From Hirundichthys speculiger (taxonomy: Eukaryota; Chordata; Actinopteri; Beloniformes; Exocoetidae): 64,000 nucleotides of DNA. Shown piece after piece: positions 1 through 13,500 of the stretch. The stretch spans positions 682,001 through 746,000 of the forward strand of contig JAGFBZ010000725.1 of assembly GCA_018398805.1 (NCBI GenBank), in the 5' to 3' direction. Position 1 is the first letter of the stretch. Each line of letters begins with the position of its first letter. Position numbers and translations under genes: made by a program. The notes below the pieces were generated by a model. It made no database searches and was not told the DNA's origin. It saw only the letters and a list, made by a program, of their open reading frames with translations.

Positions 1-915
1 AAAAATATCAGCAGTGTGGCAGCACTATAAAATTACAAAGACCGACGCTTCGACTGCGACTTGAAACGTGTGGAAGGCTGATATATCATGATGGGTAAGT
101 AAGAAGAGAGTTTACAACACCACCAATTTAATCAGACACTTAAAAAAGCACGCAGCACCGATCACCGCAGCCTTCTGTCAGGTGCCGTGGTGCCGACAAG
201 CTGCAGCCGACGGCCGGCAGCAGCTTCGGCAGCAAACGCTCTGTGAAACTTTTAAAAGAAAGAAACTCCCGAAAGACTCGGAGAAATACAGAAAAATCAC
301 CGAGCTAACCGCGGAATGTATTACTGAGGACGACCAGCACATTTACAAGGCATTTAACCGGCTCATTAATTACCTCGAGCCTCGTTCCCGTCATTACATG
401 AACGACAAAGGACACAAAGGTGCGCGAACATGTGCAGCGGGTCTTGAATGAAGTTAAGTTAATATTTTATGTTATTGTTATTCTGATGTGATTTCATTGA
501 TTGCAAATACTTCTGCTAGTGTTTTCATTGCCTTAAACTGCTAGCCAAGTTCACCTGCTGCTATTTAAATGAAGTGCTTTGTTGTTTAGTACTGAGACTA
601 TTGAACAGTCACTGTTCTGTAACTAAATGTGTTTTATAATAATTCTCCCAAACAAAAAAGAAAGAAAGAAGAGTGTTTAAATAAGTTATTGTTTATTTTA
701 TGAGATGATAAAAGCTATTAATCTCAGCTTGGATGCAGGCCTATTTATTAATGTACACAGGAAATAAAATGCACAGGAAATTAAACTCTGTTTGCCCACT
801 CAAAAGAAGTGAAATCGGATCGGAAAAAATCGGAAATCGGCCGATCATCAAAATTAAAAGATCGGAATCGGATCGGGACCCAAAAAACGTGATCGTGATC
901 TATATAAATAGACCA
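1..915 (+). mobile_element. decayed hAT-type element with BED-finger remnant
   Basis: Broken frames contain AVWQHYKITKTDAS and, after stop codons, TTNLIRHLKKHA, matching a BED zinc finger. Then comes LTAECITEDDQHI with a DNA-binding hAT transposase-like context. At 805-905, direct GATCGGAATCGG-type repeats resemble hAT subterminal repeats. There are stops and frameshifts throughout. The left end is outside the window. Confidence 0.55.
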
Positions 916-1134
916 AAATTGCTAGCTGGCTACCAACTTCAAAAGCCTCGTAGCCAGGGGCTACTGGGTAAAACTTCTAACTTTATGCCCCGGCCAGGGA
1001 GGCTTTTCAGACTCGTCCTCGTCCCGCGTGGCACCATGCAGGAAATGACTGGAACACGCCCGCCCTGATGTCAGCTGACCGTGGTTAAGCTGATTAGTAC
1101 TGTGATCCGGTTTCCCAGCGGTTCTGCTCCGTCC

Positions 1135-1347
1135 TCAGAACATTGAACGTTCCCAGAAGCAGAGCGTGCTCGGCTGGATTCCTGACGTTACGAGTTCCAG
1201 CGCGTCAATGTTCTTCCCCGTCTCGTCCTTCCATCTTCTGCAGAGGTCTATCAGCCGCTTTACCGCCATGACGTAGTCCTGAAGGGACAGATGTGGAGCC
1301 GTGCAGATGTGGTTCACACCCCGCAGTAGACCGCCGTGGTTGCTCAA
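1135..1347 (-). other. unidentified short ORF in an intron
   Basis: A 70-codon minus-strand frame with ordinary amino-acid composition, including LSLQDYVMAVKRLIDLCRRW and DETGKNIDALELVTS. It looks more protein-like than its surroundings and is not repeat-derived. I do not recognise it. It could be a transposon or pseudogene fragment. The rest of 916-1947 shows nothing else I can name. Confidence 0.15.
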
Positions 1348-1947
1348 AGGTTAAGATGTGAAATCAATTATCTGTTTTTGGGTTTGTTACTTAATTTACT
1401 GGAAGTGGTTGCGTCTACAGATGCAATGTGTTACGTTATAATTCACTGAAGGAAACGAGGCGTTGAGGCTGCGCTGCAGGTTGGTTGTGATCAGGGTGCA
1501 TTGTGGGAAACAGGTCTCCTACCTGCTGGAGCTGCAGCTCCAGTCCTGCCAGGAGGCCTGAGGCCGCTGAGATATGAAGGAAGCTCATCCAAGATGACAA
1601 CCGAAGCCAGTGCTGTCGTCTCCAGTAAAAATGGTTAAACCAAGTAAAAACAGCTGCAGGATCCATTAACAGCATAACAACATGGTTTTTTTTATGTGAA
1701 TGATTGTTCTCCGTTAATGGAGTCCCTGTTGGGGCCAGTAGAGGAACTGCAACACCACCAACTTTCCTGTTGTGGTTTGGTGGAGCCGCAGTTCCACATC
1801 TGACCACATGGAGGCAGCAAATCACAAGACGGCTCACGTGGCTGCTCCTGGCATAGCAGCAGGTTAGGGTTAGTACCTCGGAGGGTAAAACTATATGAAG
1901 CCATAGATTTAAACGTAATTAGGGGCGTGGTCTTGTTAGTAACAGAC

Positions 1948-3687
1948 CGCTGTTGAGGGACGAAGCTGTTGAGGGACGAAGCTGTTTAGGGATGTAGCTG
2001 TTAAGGGAGGAAGCTGTTGAGGGACGTAGCTGAACAGAGACGAAGCTGAACAGAGACGAAGCTAAACAGAGACGAAGCTGAACAGAGAAGAAGCTGTTGA
2101 GGATGAAGCTGTTGAGAGACGAGCCTGTTGAGAGACGAAGCTGTTGAGGGACAAGCCTGTCGAGGGACGAAGCTGTCGAGGGACGAAGCTGAAAAGAGAC
2201 GAAGCTGAAAAGAGACGAAGCTGAACAGAGACGAAGCTAAACAGAGACGAAGCTGAACAGAGAAGAAGCTGTTGAGGATGAAGCTGTTGAGAGACGAGCC
2301 TGTTGAGAGACGAAGCTGTTGAGGGACAAGCCTGTCGAGGGACGAAGCTGTCGAGGGACGAAGCTGAAAAGAGACGAAGCTGAAAAGAGACGAAGCTGAA
2401 CAGAGACGAATCTAAACAGAGACGAAGCTAAACAGAGACGAAGCTGAACAGAGACGAAGCTGTTGAGGGACGAAGCTGTTGAGAGACGAGCCTGTTGAGA
2501 GACAAAACTGTTGAGGGACGAGCCTGTTGAGAGACAAAGCTGTCGAGGGACGAAGCTGAAAAGAGACGAAGCTGAACAGAGACGAAGCTGTTGAGAGACG
2601 AAGCTGTTGAGGGACGAAGCTGTCGAGGGACGAAGCTGAAAAGAGACAAAGCTGTTGAGAGACGAAGCTGTTGAGGGACGAAGCTGTTGAGGGACGAAGC
2701 TGTTGAGGGACAAAGCTGTTGAGGGACGAGCCTGTTGAGAGATGAAGCTGTTGAGGGACGAGCCTGTTGAGAGACGAAGCTGTCGAGGGACGAAGCTGTC
2801 GAGGGACGAAGCTGTCGAGGGACGAAGCTGAACAGAGACGAAGCTGTTGAGAGACGAAGCTGTTGAGAGACGAAGCTGAACAGAGACGAAGCTGTTGAGG
2901 GACAAAGCTAAACAGAGACGAAGCTGTTGAGGGACGAAGCTGTTGAGAGACGAGCCTGTTAAGAGACGAAACTGTTGAGGGACGAGCCTGTTGAGAGACG
3001 AAGCTGTCGAGGGACGAAGCTGAAAAGAGACAAAGCTGAACAGAGACGAAGCTGTTGAGAGACGAAGCTGTTGAGGGACGAAGCTGTCGAGGGACGAAGC
3101 TGTTAAGAGACGAAGCTGTTGAGGGACGAAGCTGTTGAGGGACGAAGCTGTTGAGGGAAGTAGCTGAACAGAGACGAAGCTAAACAGAGACGAAGCTGAA
3201 CAGAGACGAAGCTGAACAGAGACGAAGCTGTTGAGGGACGAAGCTGTTGAGAGACGAGCCTGTTGAGAGACGAAACTGTTGAGGGACGAGCCTGTTGAGA
3301 GACGAAGCTGTCGAGGGACGAAGCTGAACAGAGACGAAGCTGTTGAGAGACGAAGCTGTTGAGGGACGAAGCTGTCGAGGGACGAAGCTGAAAAGAGACG
3401 AAGCTGTTAAGAGACGAAGCTGTTGAGGGACGAAGCTGTTGAGGGAAGTAGCTGAACAGAGACGAAGCTAAACAGAGACGAAGCTGAACAGAGACGAAGC
3501 TGTTGAGGGACGAAGCTGTTGAGAGACGAGCCTGTTGAGAGACGAAACTGTTGAGGGACGAGCCTGTTGAGAGACGAAGCTGTCGAGGGACGAAGCTGAA
3601 AAGAGACGAAGCTGAACAGAGACGAAGCTGTTGAGAGACGAAGCTGTTGAGGGAAGTAGCTGAACAGAGACGAAGCTGAACAGAGAC
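1948..3687. repeat. 16-bp satellite array, left block
   Basis: Tandem 16-bp units of the form cgaagctgttgaggga and gacgaagctgaacaga, about 110 copies, mixed in a higher-order pattern. Because 16 is not a multiple of 3, three units give a 16-residue period in translation. That explains the long spurious minus-strand frames here. Confidence 0.97.
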
Positions 3688-4548
3688 TAGGGATGGGCAT
3701 AATTAATTGATTAATCGATGATTGATCGTTAAGAATTTGGTCGAAGAAATTAATTTTCGTCGATGAACCGAGCGTTTTTTTTTTTTTTTTTTAAACAATC
3801 CGAATGTAGGTTATCAGTGCACGTCCTCAAACAATGCGATGCATTTCACTGTGCCACCGATAGAAATTTGGCAGCAGGGGGCAACATTTCACCATCACCC
3901 TACCCTGGCTTGCCTCAGTTGTTACATGCAAGCTGTAGGTCATCGCCTAATCATGAAGCGGTCGCGGTAAAGTGTGGCGTGGGACCATTTTCGTTTACAA
4001 AATGACCAAGTGTACTGCAGTCACTGCAATGCAAATTACAAATACAATTAATTGACAATGACAATGATGTATCACTTGAACAACGCGCTTCCAAGCCTTG
4101 TAAAGGACGGTGGAGGCGGTTCATCATCAGCCTAGCCTAGCCTAGCCTAAACTCGGTGTTAGCATGGACCAGAAGGAGCTGCAGTGCACATCGAGCACAC
4201 AACAAGCGCATCTTTTTAAGATACAAAAAGCCTGTAATAATGGCGCCTTGATATAAATTGTCCTTGTTAACTAGTCTCCTCGATATCTCTTCTTTTATTA
4301 TCGTTGTTTTTTTAAAAGAAAAGAAACAGGAAATGTCACGTTATTCTCGACCACAACATCCGGGCCACTGAACACATCTGGGCATGCACGGGCCATAGCA
4401 ACCAGGCCAAAGGGGAAAACAAACGTCACGCCGATATCGAGAATATTTGTGATAGTTTTCAATATAAAAATGTTAATGAATAATCGATTATTAATCATTA
4501 ATTCTCCCGACGATCGAAGAATAAATCTCGAACAAATGCCCATCCCTA
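3688..4548. mobile_element. hAT-type element inserted in the satellite
   Basis: An 861-bp element with perfect 13-bp terminal inverted repeats, TAGGGATGGGCAT and ATGCCCATCCCTA. It is flanked by an 8-bp duplication ACAGAGAC (3680-3687 and 4549-4556). Inside, a broken frame keeps SVAWDHF and DQVYCSHCNANYK, a BED-finger relic. It is non-autonomous now. Confidence 0.9.
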
Positions 4549-7400
4549 ACAGAGACGAAGCTGAAAAGAGACGTAGCTGTTGAGGGACGTAGCTGTTGAG
4601 GGACGAAGCTGTTGAGGGACGAAGCTGTTGAGGGACGAAGCTGTTGAGGGACGAAGCTGTTGAGGGACGTAGCTGTTGAGGGACGTAGCTGAACAGAGAC
4701 GAAGCTGAACAGAGACAAAGCTGAACAGAGACGAAGCTGTTGAGGGATGAAGCTGTTGAGGGACGAAGCTGTTGAGGGACGTAGCTGAACAAAGACGAAG
4801 CTGAACAGAGACGAAGCTGAACAGAGACGAAGCTGTTGAGGGACGAAGCTAAACAGAGACGAAGCTGAACAGAGACGAAGCTGTTGAGGGACGAAGCTGT
4901 TGAGGGACGTAGCTTAACAAGGACGAAGCTGAACAGAGACGAAGCTGTTGAGGGACGAAGCTAAACAGAGACGAAGCTGAACAGAGACGAAGCTGTTGAG
5001 GGACGAGCCTGTTGAGAGACGAAGCTGTTGAGAGACGAAGCTGTTGAGAGACGAAGCTGTTGAGAGACGAAGCTGTTGATAAACGAAGCTGTTGAGGGAC
5101 GAAGCTGTTGAGGGACGAAGCTGAAAAGAGACGAAGCTGAACAGAGACGAAGCTGTTGAGGGACGAAGCTGTTGAGGGACGAAGCTGTTGAGAGACAAAA
5201 CTGTTGAGGGACCAAGCTGTTGAGGGACGAAGCTGTTGAGGGACGTAGCTGAACAGAGACGAAGCTGAACAGAGACGAAGCTGTTGAGGGACGAAGCTGT
5301 TGAGGGACAAAGCTGAACAGAGACGAAGCTGAACAGAGACGAAGCTGTTGAGGGACGAAGCTGTTGAGGGATGAGCCTTTTGAGAGACGAAGCTGTTGAG
5401 GGACAAAGCTGAAAAGAGACGAAGCTGATCAGAGACGAAGCTGTTGAGGGACGAAGCTGTTGAGAGACGAAGCTGTTGAGGGACGAAGCTGTTGAGGGAC
5501 GAGGCTGTTGAGGGACGAATCTGAACAGAGACGAAGCTGTTGAGGGACGAAGCTGTTGAGGGACGAAACTGTTGAGAGACTAAGCTGAACAGAGACGAAG
5601 CTGTTGAGGGATGAAGCTGGTGAGAAACGAAGCTGTTGAGGGATGTAGCTGTTGAGAGACGAAGCTGTTGAGGGACGAAGCTGAACAGAGACGAAGCTGT
5701 TGAGGGACGAAGGTGTTGAGGGACGAAGCTGAACAGAGACGAAGCTTTTAAGGGACAAGCTGAACAGAGACGAAGCTGTTGAGGGACGAAGCTGAATAGA
5801 GACGAAGCTGTTGAGGGACGAAGCTGAACAGAGACGAGCTGTTAAGGGGCGAAGCTGTTGAGGCACGAAGCTGTTGAGGGACAAAGCTGAACAGAGACGT
5901 AGCTGTTAAGGGGCGAAGCTGTTGAGAGACGAAGCTGTTGAGAGACGAAGCTGTTGAGGGACAAAGCTGAACAGAGACGTAGCTGTTAAGGGACGAAGCT
6001 GTTGAGGGACGAAGCTGTTCAGAGACGAAGCTGTTGAGGGACGAAGCTGTTGAGGGACAAAGCTGAAAAGAGACGAAGCTGTTGAGGGACAAAGCTAAAC
6101 AGAGACAAAGCTGAACAGAGACGAAGCTGAACAGAGACAAAGCTGTTGAGGGACGAATCTGTTGAGGGACGAGCCTGCTGAGAGACGAAGCTGTTGAGGG
6201 ACGAGCCTGTTGAGAGACGAAGCTGTTGAGAGACAAAGCTGAACAGAGACGTAGCTGTTAGAGGGGCGAAGCTGTTGAGGGACAAAGCTGAACAGAGACG
6301 AAGCTGTTAAGGGGCGAAGCTGTTTAGGGACGAAGCTGTTCAGAGACGAAGCTGTTGAGGGACGAAGCTGTTGAGGGACGAAGGTGAACAGAGATGAAGC
6401 TGTTGAGGGATGAAGCTGTTGAGGGACGAAGCTGTTGAGGGACGAAGCTGTTGAGGGACGAAGCTGAACAGGGACGAATCTGTTCAGAGACGAAGATGTT
6501 GAGGGACGAAGCTGTTCAGAGACGAAGCTGTTGAGGGACGAAGCTGTTGAGGGACGAAGGTGAACAGAGACGAAGCTGTTGAGGGATGAAGCTGTTGAGG
6601 GACGAAGCTGTTGAGGGACGAAGCTGTTGAGGGACGAAGCTGAACAGAGACGAAGCTGTTGAGGGACAAAGCTGTTGAGGGACGAAGCTGAACAGAGACA
6701 AAGCTGTTGAGGGACGAAGCTGTTCAGAGATGAAACTGTTGAGGGACGAAGCTGTTCAGAGATGAAACTGTTGAGGGACGAAGCTGTTCAGAGATGAAAC
6801 TGTTGAGGGACGAAGCTGAACAGAGATGAAACTGTTGAGGGACGAAGCTGAACAGAGACGAAGCTGTTGAGGGATGAAGCTGTTCAGAGATGAAACTGTT
6901 GAGGGACGAAGCTGAACAGAGACGAAGCTGTTGAGGGACGAAGCTGTTCAGAGATGAAACTGTTGAGGGACGAAGCTGTTCAGAGATGAAACTGTTGAGG
7001 GACGAAGCTGAACAGAGATGTAGCTGTTAAGGGGCGAAGCTGTTGAGGGACGAAGCTGTTCAGAGATTAAACTGTTGAGGGAAGAAGCTGTTCAGAGATG
7101 AAACTGTTGAGGGACGAAGCTGAACAGAGATGTAGCTGTTAAGGGGCGAAGCTGTTGAGGGACGAAGCTGTTCAGAGATGAAACTGTTGAGGGACGAAGC
7201 TGAACAGAGATGTAGCTGTTAAGGGGCGAAGCTGTTGAGGGACGAAGCTGTTGAGGGACGAAGCTGTTCAGAGACGAAGCTGTTCAGAGATGAAACTGTT
7301 GAGGGACGAAGCTGAACAGAGATGTAGCTGTTAAGGGGCGAAGCTGTTGAGGGACGAAGCTGTTGAGGGACAAAGCTGTTCAGAGACGATGCTGTTGAGG
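4549..7400. repeat. 16-bp satellite array, right block
   Basis: Continuation of the same 16-bp units after the hAT insertion, about 178 copies. From about 6700 on, a higher-order pattern with gttcagagatgaaact variants appears. The array ends about 65 nt before herc1 exon 1. Confidence 0.97.
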
Positions 7401-7464
7401 AGGAGAGGGAGCCGACTTCTCTAACTCTGTTTCTCGTTAACGTCTGGTGGGCGTGGCTCTGCAG

Positions 7465-7599
7465 GCAGGTGGTGGCGTGGCATCGGCCCTACTGCGTGGA
7501 CCTGGAAGAAAGCACCTTCTCTCACCTGCGCTCCTTCCTGGAGCGCTACTGCGACGGCATCAACAGCGACATCCCCCCGCTGCCCTTCCCCTCGTCCAG
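7465..7599 (+). CDS. herc1: herc1 exon 1 in window
   Basis: The frame reads [16 protein letters not shown] and ends in PPLPFPSS, split within an arginine codon. The donor is AG|gtgaga. The acceptor is ctctgcag, and a second AG lies 4 nt downstream (gcag|gtgg), so the start could be 7465 or 7469; the previous exon, not in the window, would decide. It follows directly on a 5.4 kb satellite. The segment lies C-terminal to the first RCC1-like domain in HERC1. Confidence 0.85.
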
Positions 7600-10500
7600 G
7601 TGAGAGGAGCTCACAGCTGTCTCTTTATTCTCGCCATGGTTGAATTCTGGGTAAGTTTTCTCTGCTTGCAGGGAGCATCACAACTTCCTCAAGCTGTGCC
7701 TTCGGCTCCTGTCCAATCACCTGGCTCTGGCGCTGGCCGGGGGTGTGGCCACGAGTATTCTGGGTCGGCAGGCCCGGCCTCTGAGAAACCTGCTCTTCAG
7801 GCTGATGGACTCATCGGTGCCGGATGAGATTCAGGAGGTAGGAGATCCGAGGGCCATGGACGGGACCAGACCCAACCAGTGGGGGAGTTTAGGGTCTCAG
7901 GAGCCACAAACATCCTCCACCATGGAAATAACTTTTAAAACCGATACCGATAACCGATAACACACACATATATGCCTAAGATCATTACATACTATGAACA
8001 AAATCAAAAACAGTTTTGACTCTTTGAATGAACAGATATTTATTTTTTCCAATGAAAAACTATTATCAAGCCTCTCAAACATTTTCATAAAGCTATCAAA
8101 GAAACCTATTTTATTTTATTTTGTTTATTATCTCGCATTAACTTAAATAAGGTTCATTACTGACTGATATAAAAAATAAAGGCTCCTTGAACTGATGGAA
8201 ATACATGCATCAGAATTACTAACTGAAAAAATGCATTCCTCCATGGCAATAGAAAATAATGCACAGGTCATAATGTACTGACACAAGTTAGACTTGTCTG
8301 TGTAAATAAACTGAAAAACTGCACTCCAAAGAAATTATGTTTAATGCAGCCATTCCCAAACTTCAGAATAACAAGGCCCAATTTGAAATGCGAAAAATCT
8401 GTGCAGCCCACCCAAATTGATCACAACTGTAATCAATATACAGGACTAGAAGCTATGTTCTGATGTTAATGTAAGGGGTCAACAAATATAGGTAAAACTT
8501 GTCATATTAAGTTAAGATGGCAGTAGAATTACACTTAACTGGTTTGTTTCATTACTTCTAAATGTTTTTTTAATTGTGTCATGGATATTTTACACTAATT
8601 AAAAAATATTTTTAAAAGATCAAGGACTTAAAACACTTTTTTTTTTTTTTTTTTTTTTCATTTTAATGAGCTTTCACGGCCCACCTGCAGTTCCATGATG
8701 GCCCACCAGGGGGCCGCAGCCCACACTTTGGGAATCACTGATTAAAAAGATTTTGGCTTGTGGTTCTATTCAAATTAATGCCTTTTAATTAAAGTAAATG
8801 AGGTTCAGTAGTTTGGGGTTTTTTTTTTTAATCTCATGGAAGCTTCAGATGAGAGAGATGATGGTGATGAGCAAAGAGAGGGGAGGGGTTGACTTGCTGC
8901 TGGCTTGCTCACGTTAGCTCACGTTAGCTCATGTTAGCGCGATTTCAAAACTCCATGGAAGCGATGGTTGTGTTTCAGGTAGCTGATCAGGTTTGACATA
9001 TTAAAGCTTGTGCTATTTTTCCCTCCTTCGCTTGGAGCATTTGTCACAAATAACCAGCGAACTATCTTCCTCTGAAACTTTAACGAAGTTCCATATAATC
9101 GCCGCCATGTTTATTTGTTTTTTATTAGCGATGTGCTGCAGGCTGCATTCAAGTTGTAACGTAAATTCCTCTGTTCCCTTGTTTGCTAGTCGTTTTTTCA
9201 GTCTTTTCTATTTTTTTCTATTTTTTATGTGTAACATGAGGGGAAATACTGCGAAAATCAATTCTAGTCAGCAACTACTAAAATTAATGACCGAGGTAAC
9301 GAGTTATTTTCTGGCATGAGGGGGTATTCTTGATTTTCCTTATTGCGTAATCATTTTTCTGATTTATGCAGACACTGCCGGTCATTCAAGACTCAGAGGG
9401 AGCGAGGCACTGCCGTGTTGACAGAAATATAGATGTTATTGGGGCTATTCATCGTGATATCGGACTTATCGGGATGAAGTCATAATTTCCTGTTATCGGC
9501 CCGATAGTTATCAGCCCGATAGTTATTGGGTCAATAATTATCGGGTCGATAATTATTGTGCACCCCTAGAAATGACAGGCGTTTTCTCCGCCTCCTGAAG
9601 ATGACAGCATCTGTTTCTCCACCAGGCGGTGATCGAGACGCTGTCGGTGGGGGCCACCATGCTGCTGCCCCCCCTGAGGGAGAGGATGGAGCTGCTCCAC
9701 TCGCTGCTGCCGCAGGGCCCCGACCGCTGGGAGAGTCTCTCCAAAGGACAGGTACTGGCCTCCAGACACACCTGCACACCTTTACTGGCCACCTTCTACT
9801 CTGGATGCTCTCGTTAATAAGTCCGGTTGGGTCGTTTTAGTCGGGCTCGCTGGCCACATCAGCATCATGGCTGTCCTGGAAGGGCCAGACTGACAGCATG
9901 AATGTAACAAAATGGAAAGTAAACCCAAATAAATTAAACTACAGCTTATAATATTGTAAATTACTGTTTCTGTATTTATTATGTATTCAAGTTTCAAATA
10001 TTTAAATCATTATTATATTAAACTTGGGGTTTGTGGTTGTAACCCTGCTTTCGCACAGGTGACTGAGTATCCATTACCTTGGTTTCAGAAGCGGGAGCCA
10101 TTCTTGTGGGCTAATTTAGGAAATTTAGCATACTTAGCTCCGTGTTTGATCCCGACGTAGCTCCACGTCAGATGGTCCAGGAGCTCCAGGTCAGGTGGTC
10201 CAGGAGCTCCAGGTCATCCAGGTCAGGTGGTCCAGGAGCTCCAGGTCAGGTGGTCCAGGAACATCTGGTCAGGTGGTCCAGGAGCTCCAGGTCAGATGGT
10301 CCAGGAGCTCCAGGTCAGGTGGTCCAGGAGCTCCAGGTCAGGTGGTCCAGGAGCTCCAGGTCAGGTGGTCCAGGAGCTTCAGGTCAGGTGGTCCATGAGG
10401 TCCAGCTCATGTCTCCGTGTGTCTCTCCAGAGGATGCAGCTGGACATCATCCTCACCAGCCTCCAGGACCACACCCACGTGGCCTCCCTGCTGGGCTACA

Positions 10501-13500
10501 GCTCTCCCGCTGACGGCCCAGAGGTCGCCTCCTCCGGCTCCGCCTTCACGGCTCCCTCCGACCCCGCCTACGGCGCCACTGGGGGCCACCCCGACACCCA
10601 CCTGGCCGAGATCCTCATGAAGACGCTGCTCAGGAACCTGGGCTTCTACACGGTGAGACGTTGGTCCGTTCAGCTCCTGAGCTAACGCTAACCCTCTACT
10701 GGTCGGTTCAGAGCTGATGTGGATTTTCTGGTCCACCATCAGCTCCTCCCCCTCCTCCTACTCCTCCTCCTCCCCTCCTCCTCCTCCTCCCCCTCCCCTC
10801 CCCCTCCGCCCCCTCCTCATCCTCCTCCTCCTCCTCCCCCTCCTCCTCCTCATCCTCCTCCCCCCCCCTCCTCCTTCCCCTCCTCCTCCTCATCCTCCTT
10901 CCCCCTCCTCCTCCCCCCTCTCCTCCTCATCCTCCTCCTCCTCCTCCTCCTCCTCTCCTCCTCCTCCTCCCCTCCTCATCCTCCTCCTCCTCCTTCTCCT
11001 CCCCCCTCCTCCTCCTCCCCTCTCCCCCTCCCCTCCCCCTCCTCCTTCTCTCCTCCCCTCCCCCCCTCCCCCCCCCCCCCCCCTCCTCCCCTCCCCTCCC
11101 CCTCCTCCTCCTCCTCCCCCCCCTACTCCTCTCAGAGCTGAATGAGTCATCTGTAATCCTATATCATCTCCTGCTGCCGTTGCTCTGCCAGAGCAGCAGC
11201 TTGTTCCTGCTTCTCTTCAATAAAAATGTTTTATTGATCGTGACACACGTGCACGCTGATTCACACGCCGGCCTGAACAGTGAGTCCTGATCCTGATCCT
11301 GATGGGACCGTGAGGCTCTCAGCTTCGGTATGACCTGCAGCTCTGCCAGAGCTCCTCTGACCACCTGCTGACGATGCAGGAGCCTCTGACGGCTCCGTGC
11401 TGATGGGCATCAACGGCCCGACGCCTGGCGTGATGCTGCTTCCTGCCTGATTAGGAGCCATAGGTTTACAGGAGCAGAAGGTAGCTGCAGGTCTACTGGG
11501 ACCAGAAGGTAGCTGCAGGTCTACTGGGAGCAGAAGGTAGCTGCAGGTCTACTGGGACCAGAAGGTAGCTGCAGGTCTATTGGGGCCAGAAGGTAGCTGC
11601 AGGTCTACTGGAACCAGAAGGTAGCTGCAGGTCTGCTGGGACCAGAAGTTAGCTGCAGGTCTACTGGGACCAGAAGGTAGCTGCAGGTCTACTGGGACCA
11701 GAAGGTAGCTGCAGGTCTATTGGGACCAGAAGGTAGCTGCAGGTCTATTGGGACCAGGAGGTAGCTGCAGGTCTACTGGGGCCAGGAGGTAGCTGCAGGT
11801 CTACTGGAACCAGAAGGTAGCTGCAGGTCTACTGGGACCAGAAGGTAGCTGCAGGTCTACTGGGACCAGAAGGTAGCTGCAGGTCTGCAGGACCAGAAGG
11901 TAGCTGCAGGTCTACTGCAGGTAGCTGCAGGTCTACTGGGACCAAAAGGTTAGCTGCAGGTCTGCAGGACCAGAAGGTAGCTGCAGGTCTACTGGGACCA
12001 GAAGGTAGCTGCAGGTCTACTGGGACCAGAAGGTAGCTGCAGGTCTACTGGGACCAGAAGGTAGCTGCAGGTCTGCAGGACCAGAATAAGGTAGCTGCAG
12101 GTCTACTGGACCAAAGGTAGCTGCTGGGAGCAGAAGGTAGCTACAGGTCTACTGGGACCAGAAGGTAGCTGCAGGTCTACTGGGCGCAGAAGGTAGTTGC
12201 AGGTCTACTGGGACCAGAAGGTAGCTGCAGGTCTACTGGGACCAGAAGGTAGCTGCAGGTCTACTGGGACCAGAAGGTAGCTGCAGGTCTACTGGGACCA
12301 GAAGGTAGCTGCAGGTCTACTGGGACCAGAAGGTAGCTGCAGGTCTGGGACAGGAGGCAGAAGGTAGCTGCAGGTCTGACAGGAACAGAAGGTAGCAGGT
12401 TACTGGGCCAGAAGGTAGCTGCAGGTCTACTGGGGACCAGAAGGTAGCTGCAGGTCTGCAGACCAGAAGGTAGCTGCAGGTCTACTGGAACCAGAAGGTA
12501 GCTGCAGGTCTACTGGGACCAGAAGGTAGCTGCAGGTCTACTGGGACCAGAAGGTAGCTGCAGGTCTACTGGGAACTGGGACAGAAGGTAGCTGAGGTAG
12601 CTGCAGGTCTACTGGGACCAGAAGGTAGCTGCAGGTCTACTGGGACCAAAAGGTAGCTGCAGGTCTGCAGGAGCAGAAGGTAGCTGCAGGTCTACTGGGA
12701 CCAGAAGGTAGCTGCAGGTCTACTGGGACCAGAAGGTAGCTGCAAGTCTACTAGGACCAGAAGGTAGCTACAGGTCTATTGGGACCAGGAGGTAGCTGCA
12801 GGTCTACTGGGGCCAGGAGGTAGCTGCAGGTCTACTGGAACCAGGAGGTAGCTGCAGGTCTATTGGGACCAGAAGGTAGCTGCAGGTCTACTGGGACCAG
12901 AAGGTAGCTGCAGGTCTGCAGGACCAGAAGGTAGCTGCAGGTCTACTGGGACCAGAAGGTAGCTGCAGGTCTGCAGGACCAGAAGGTAGCTGCAGGTCGA
13001 CTGGGACCAAAAGGTAGCTGCAGGTCTGCAGGAGCAGAAGGTAGCTGCAGGTCTACTGGGACCAGAAGGTAGCTGCAGGTCTACTGGGACCAGAAGGTAG
13101 CTGCAGGTCTGCAGGAGCAGAAGGTAGCTGCAGGTCTGCAGGACCAGAAGGTAGCTGCAGGTCTACTGGGACCAAAAGGTAGCTGCAGGTCTGCAGGAGC
13201 AGAAGGTAGTGACAGGTCTACTGGGACCAGAAGGTAGCTACAGGTCTACTGGGACCAGATGGTAGCTGCAGGTCTGCAGGAGCAGAAGGTAGCTGCAGGT
13301 CTGCAGGAGCAGAAGGTAGCTGCAGGTCTAATGGGACCAGAAGGTAGCTGCAGGTCTACTGGGACCAGAAGGTAGCTGCAGGTCTACTGGGACCAGCAGG
13401 TAGCTGCAGGTCTACTGGGACCAGAAGGTAGCTGCAGGTCTACTGGGACCAGAAGGTAGCTGCAGGTCAGAAGTGCACTGCAGGAGCAGAAGGTAGCTGC

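Noticed and set aside
2237..2905. Long minus-strand frame (222 codons) and its neighbours in 2237-6701
   Set aside because: Translation of the 16-bp satellite; the 16-residue period matches three 16-bp units and no non-repeat protein part exists.
9531..9840. Several overlapping frames on both strands around exon 3
   Set aside because: Shadows of the GC-rich exon 3; only the frame reading [17 protein letters not shown] is conserved.
10717..11145. Pro/Ser-rich plus-strand frames and Gly/Glu-rich minus-strand frames
   Set aside because: Direct translation of the pyrimidine tract.
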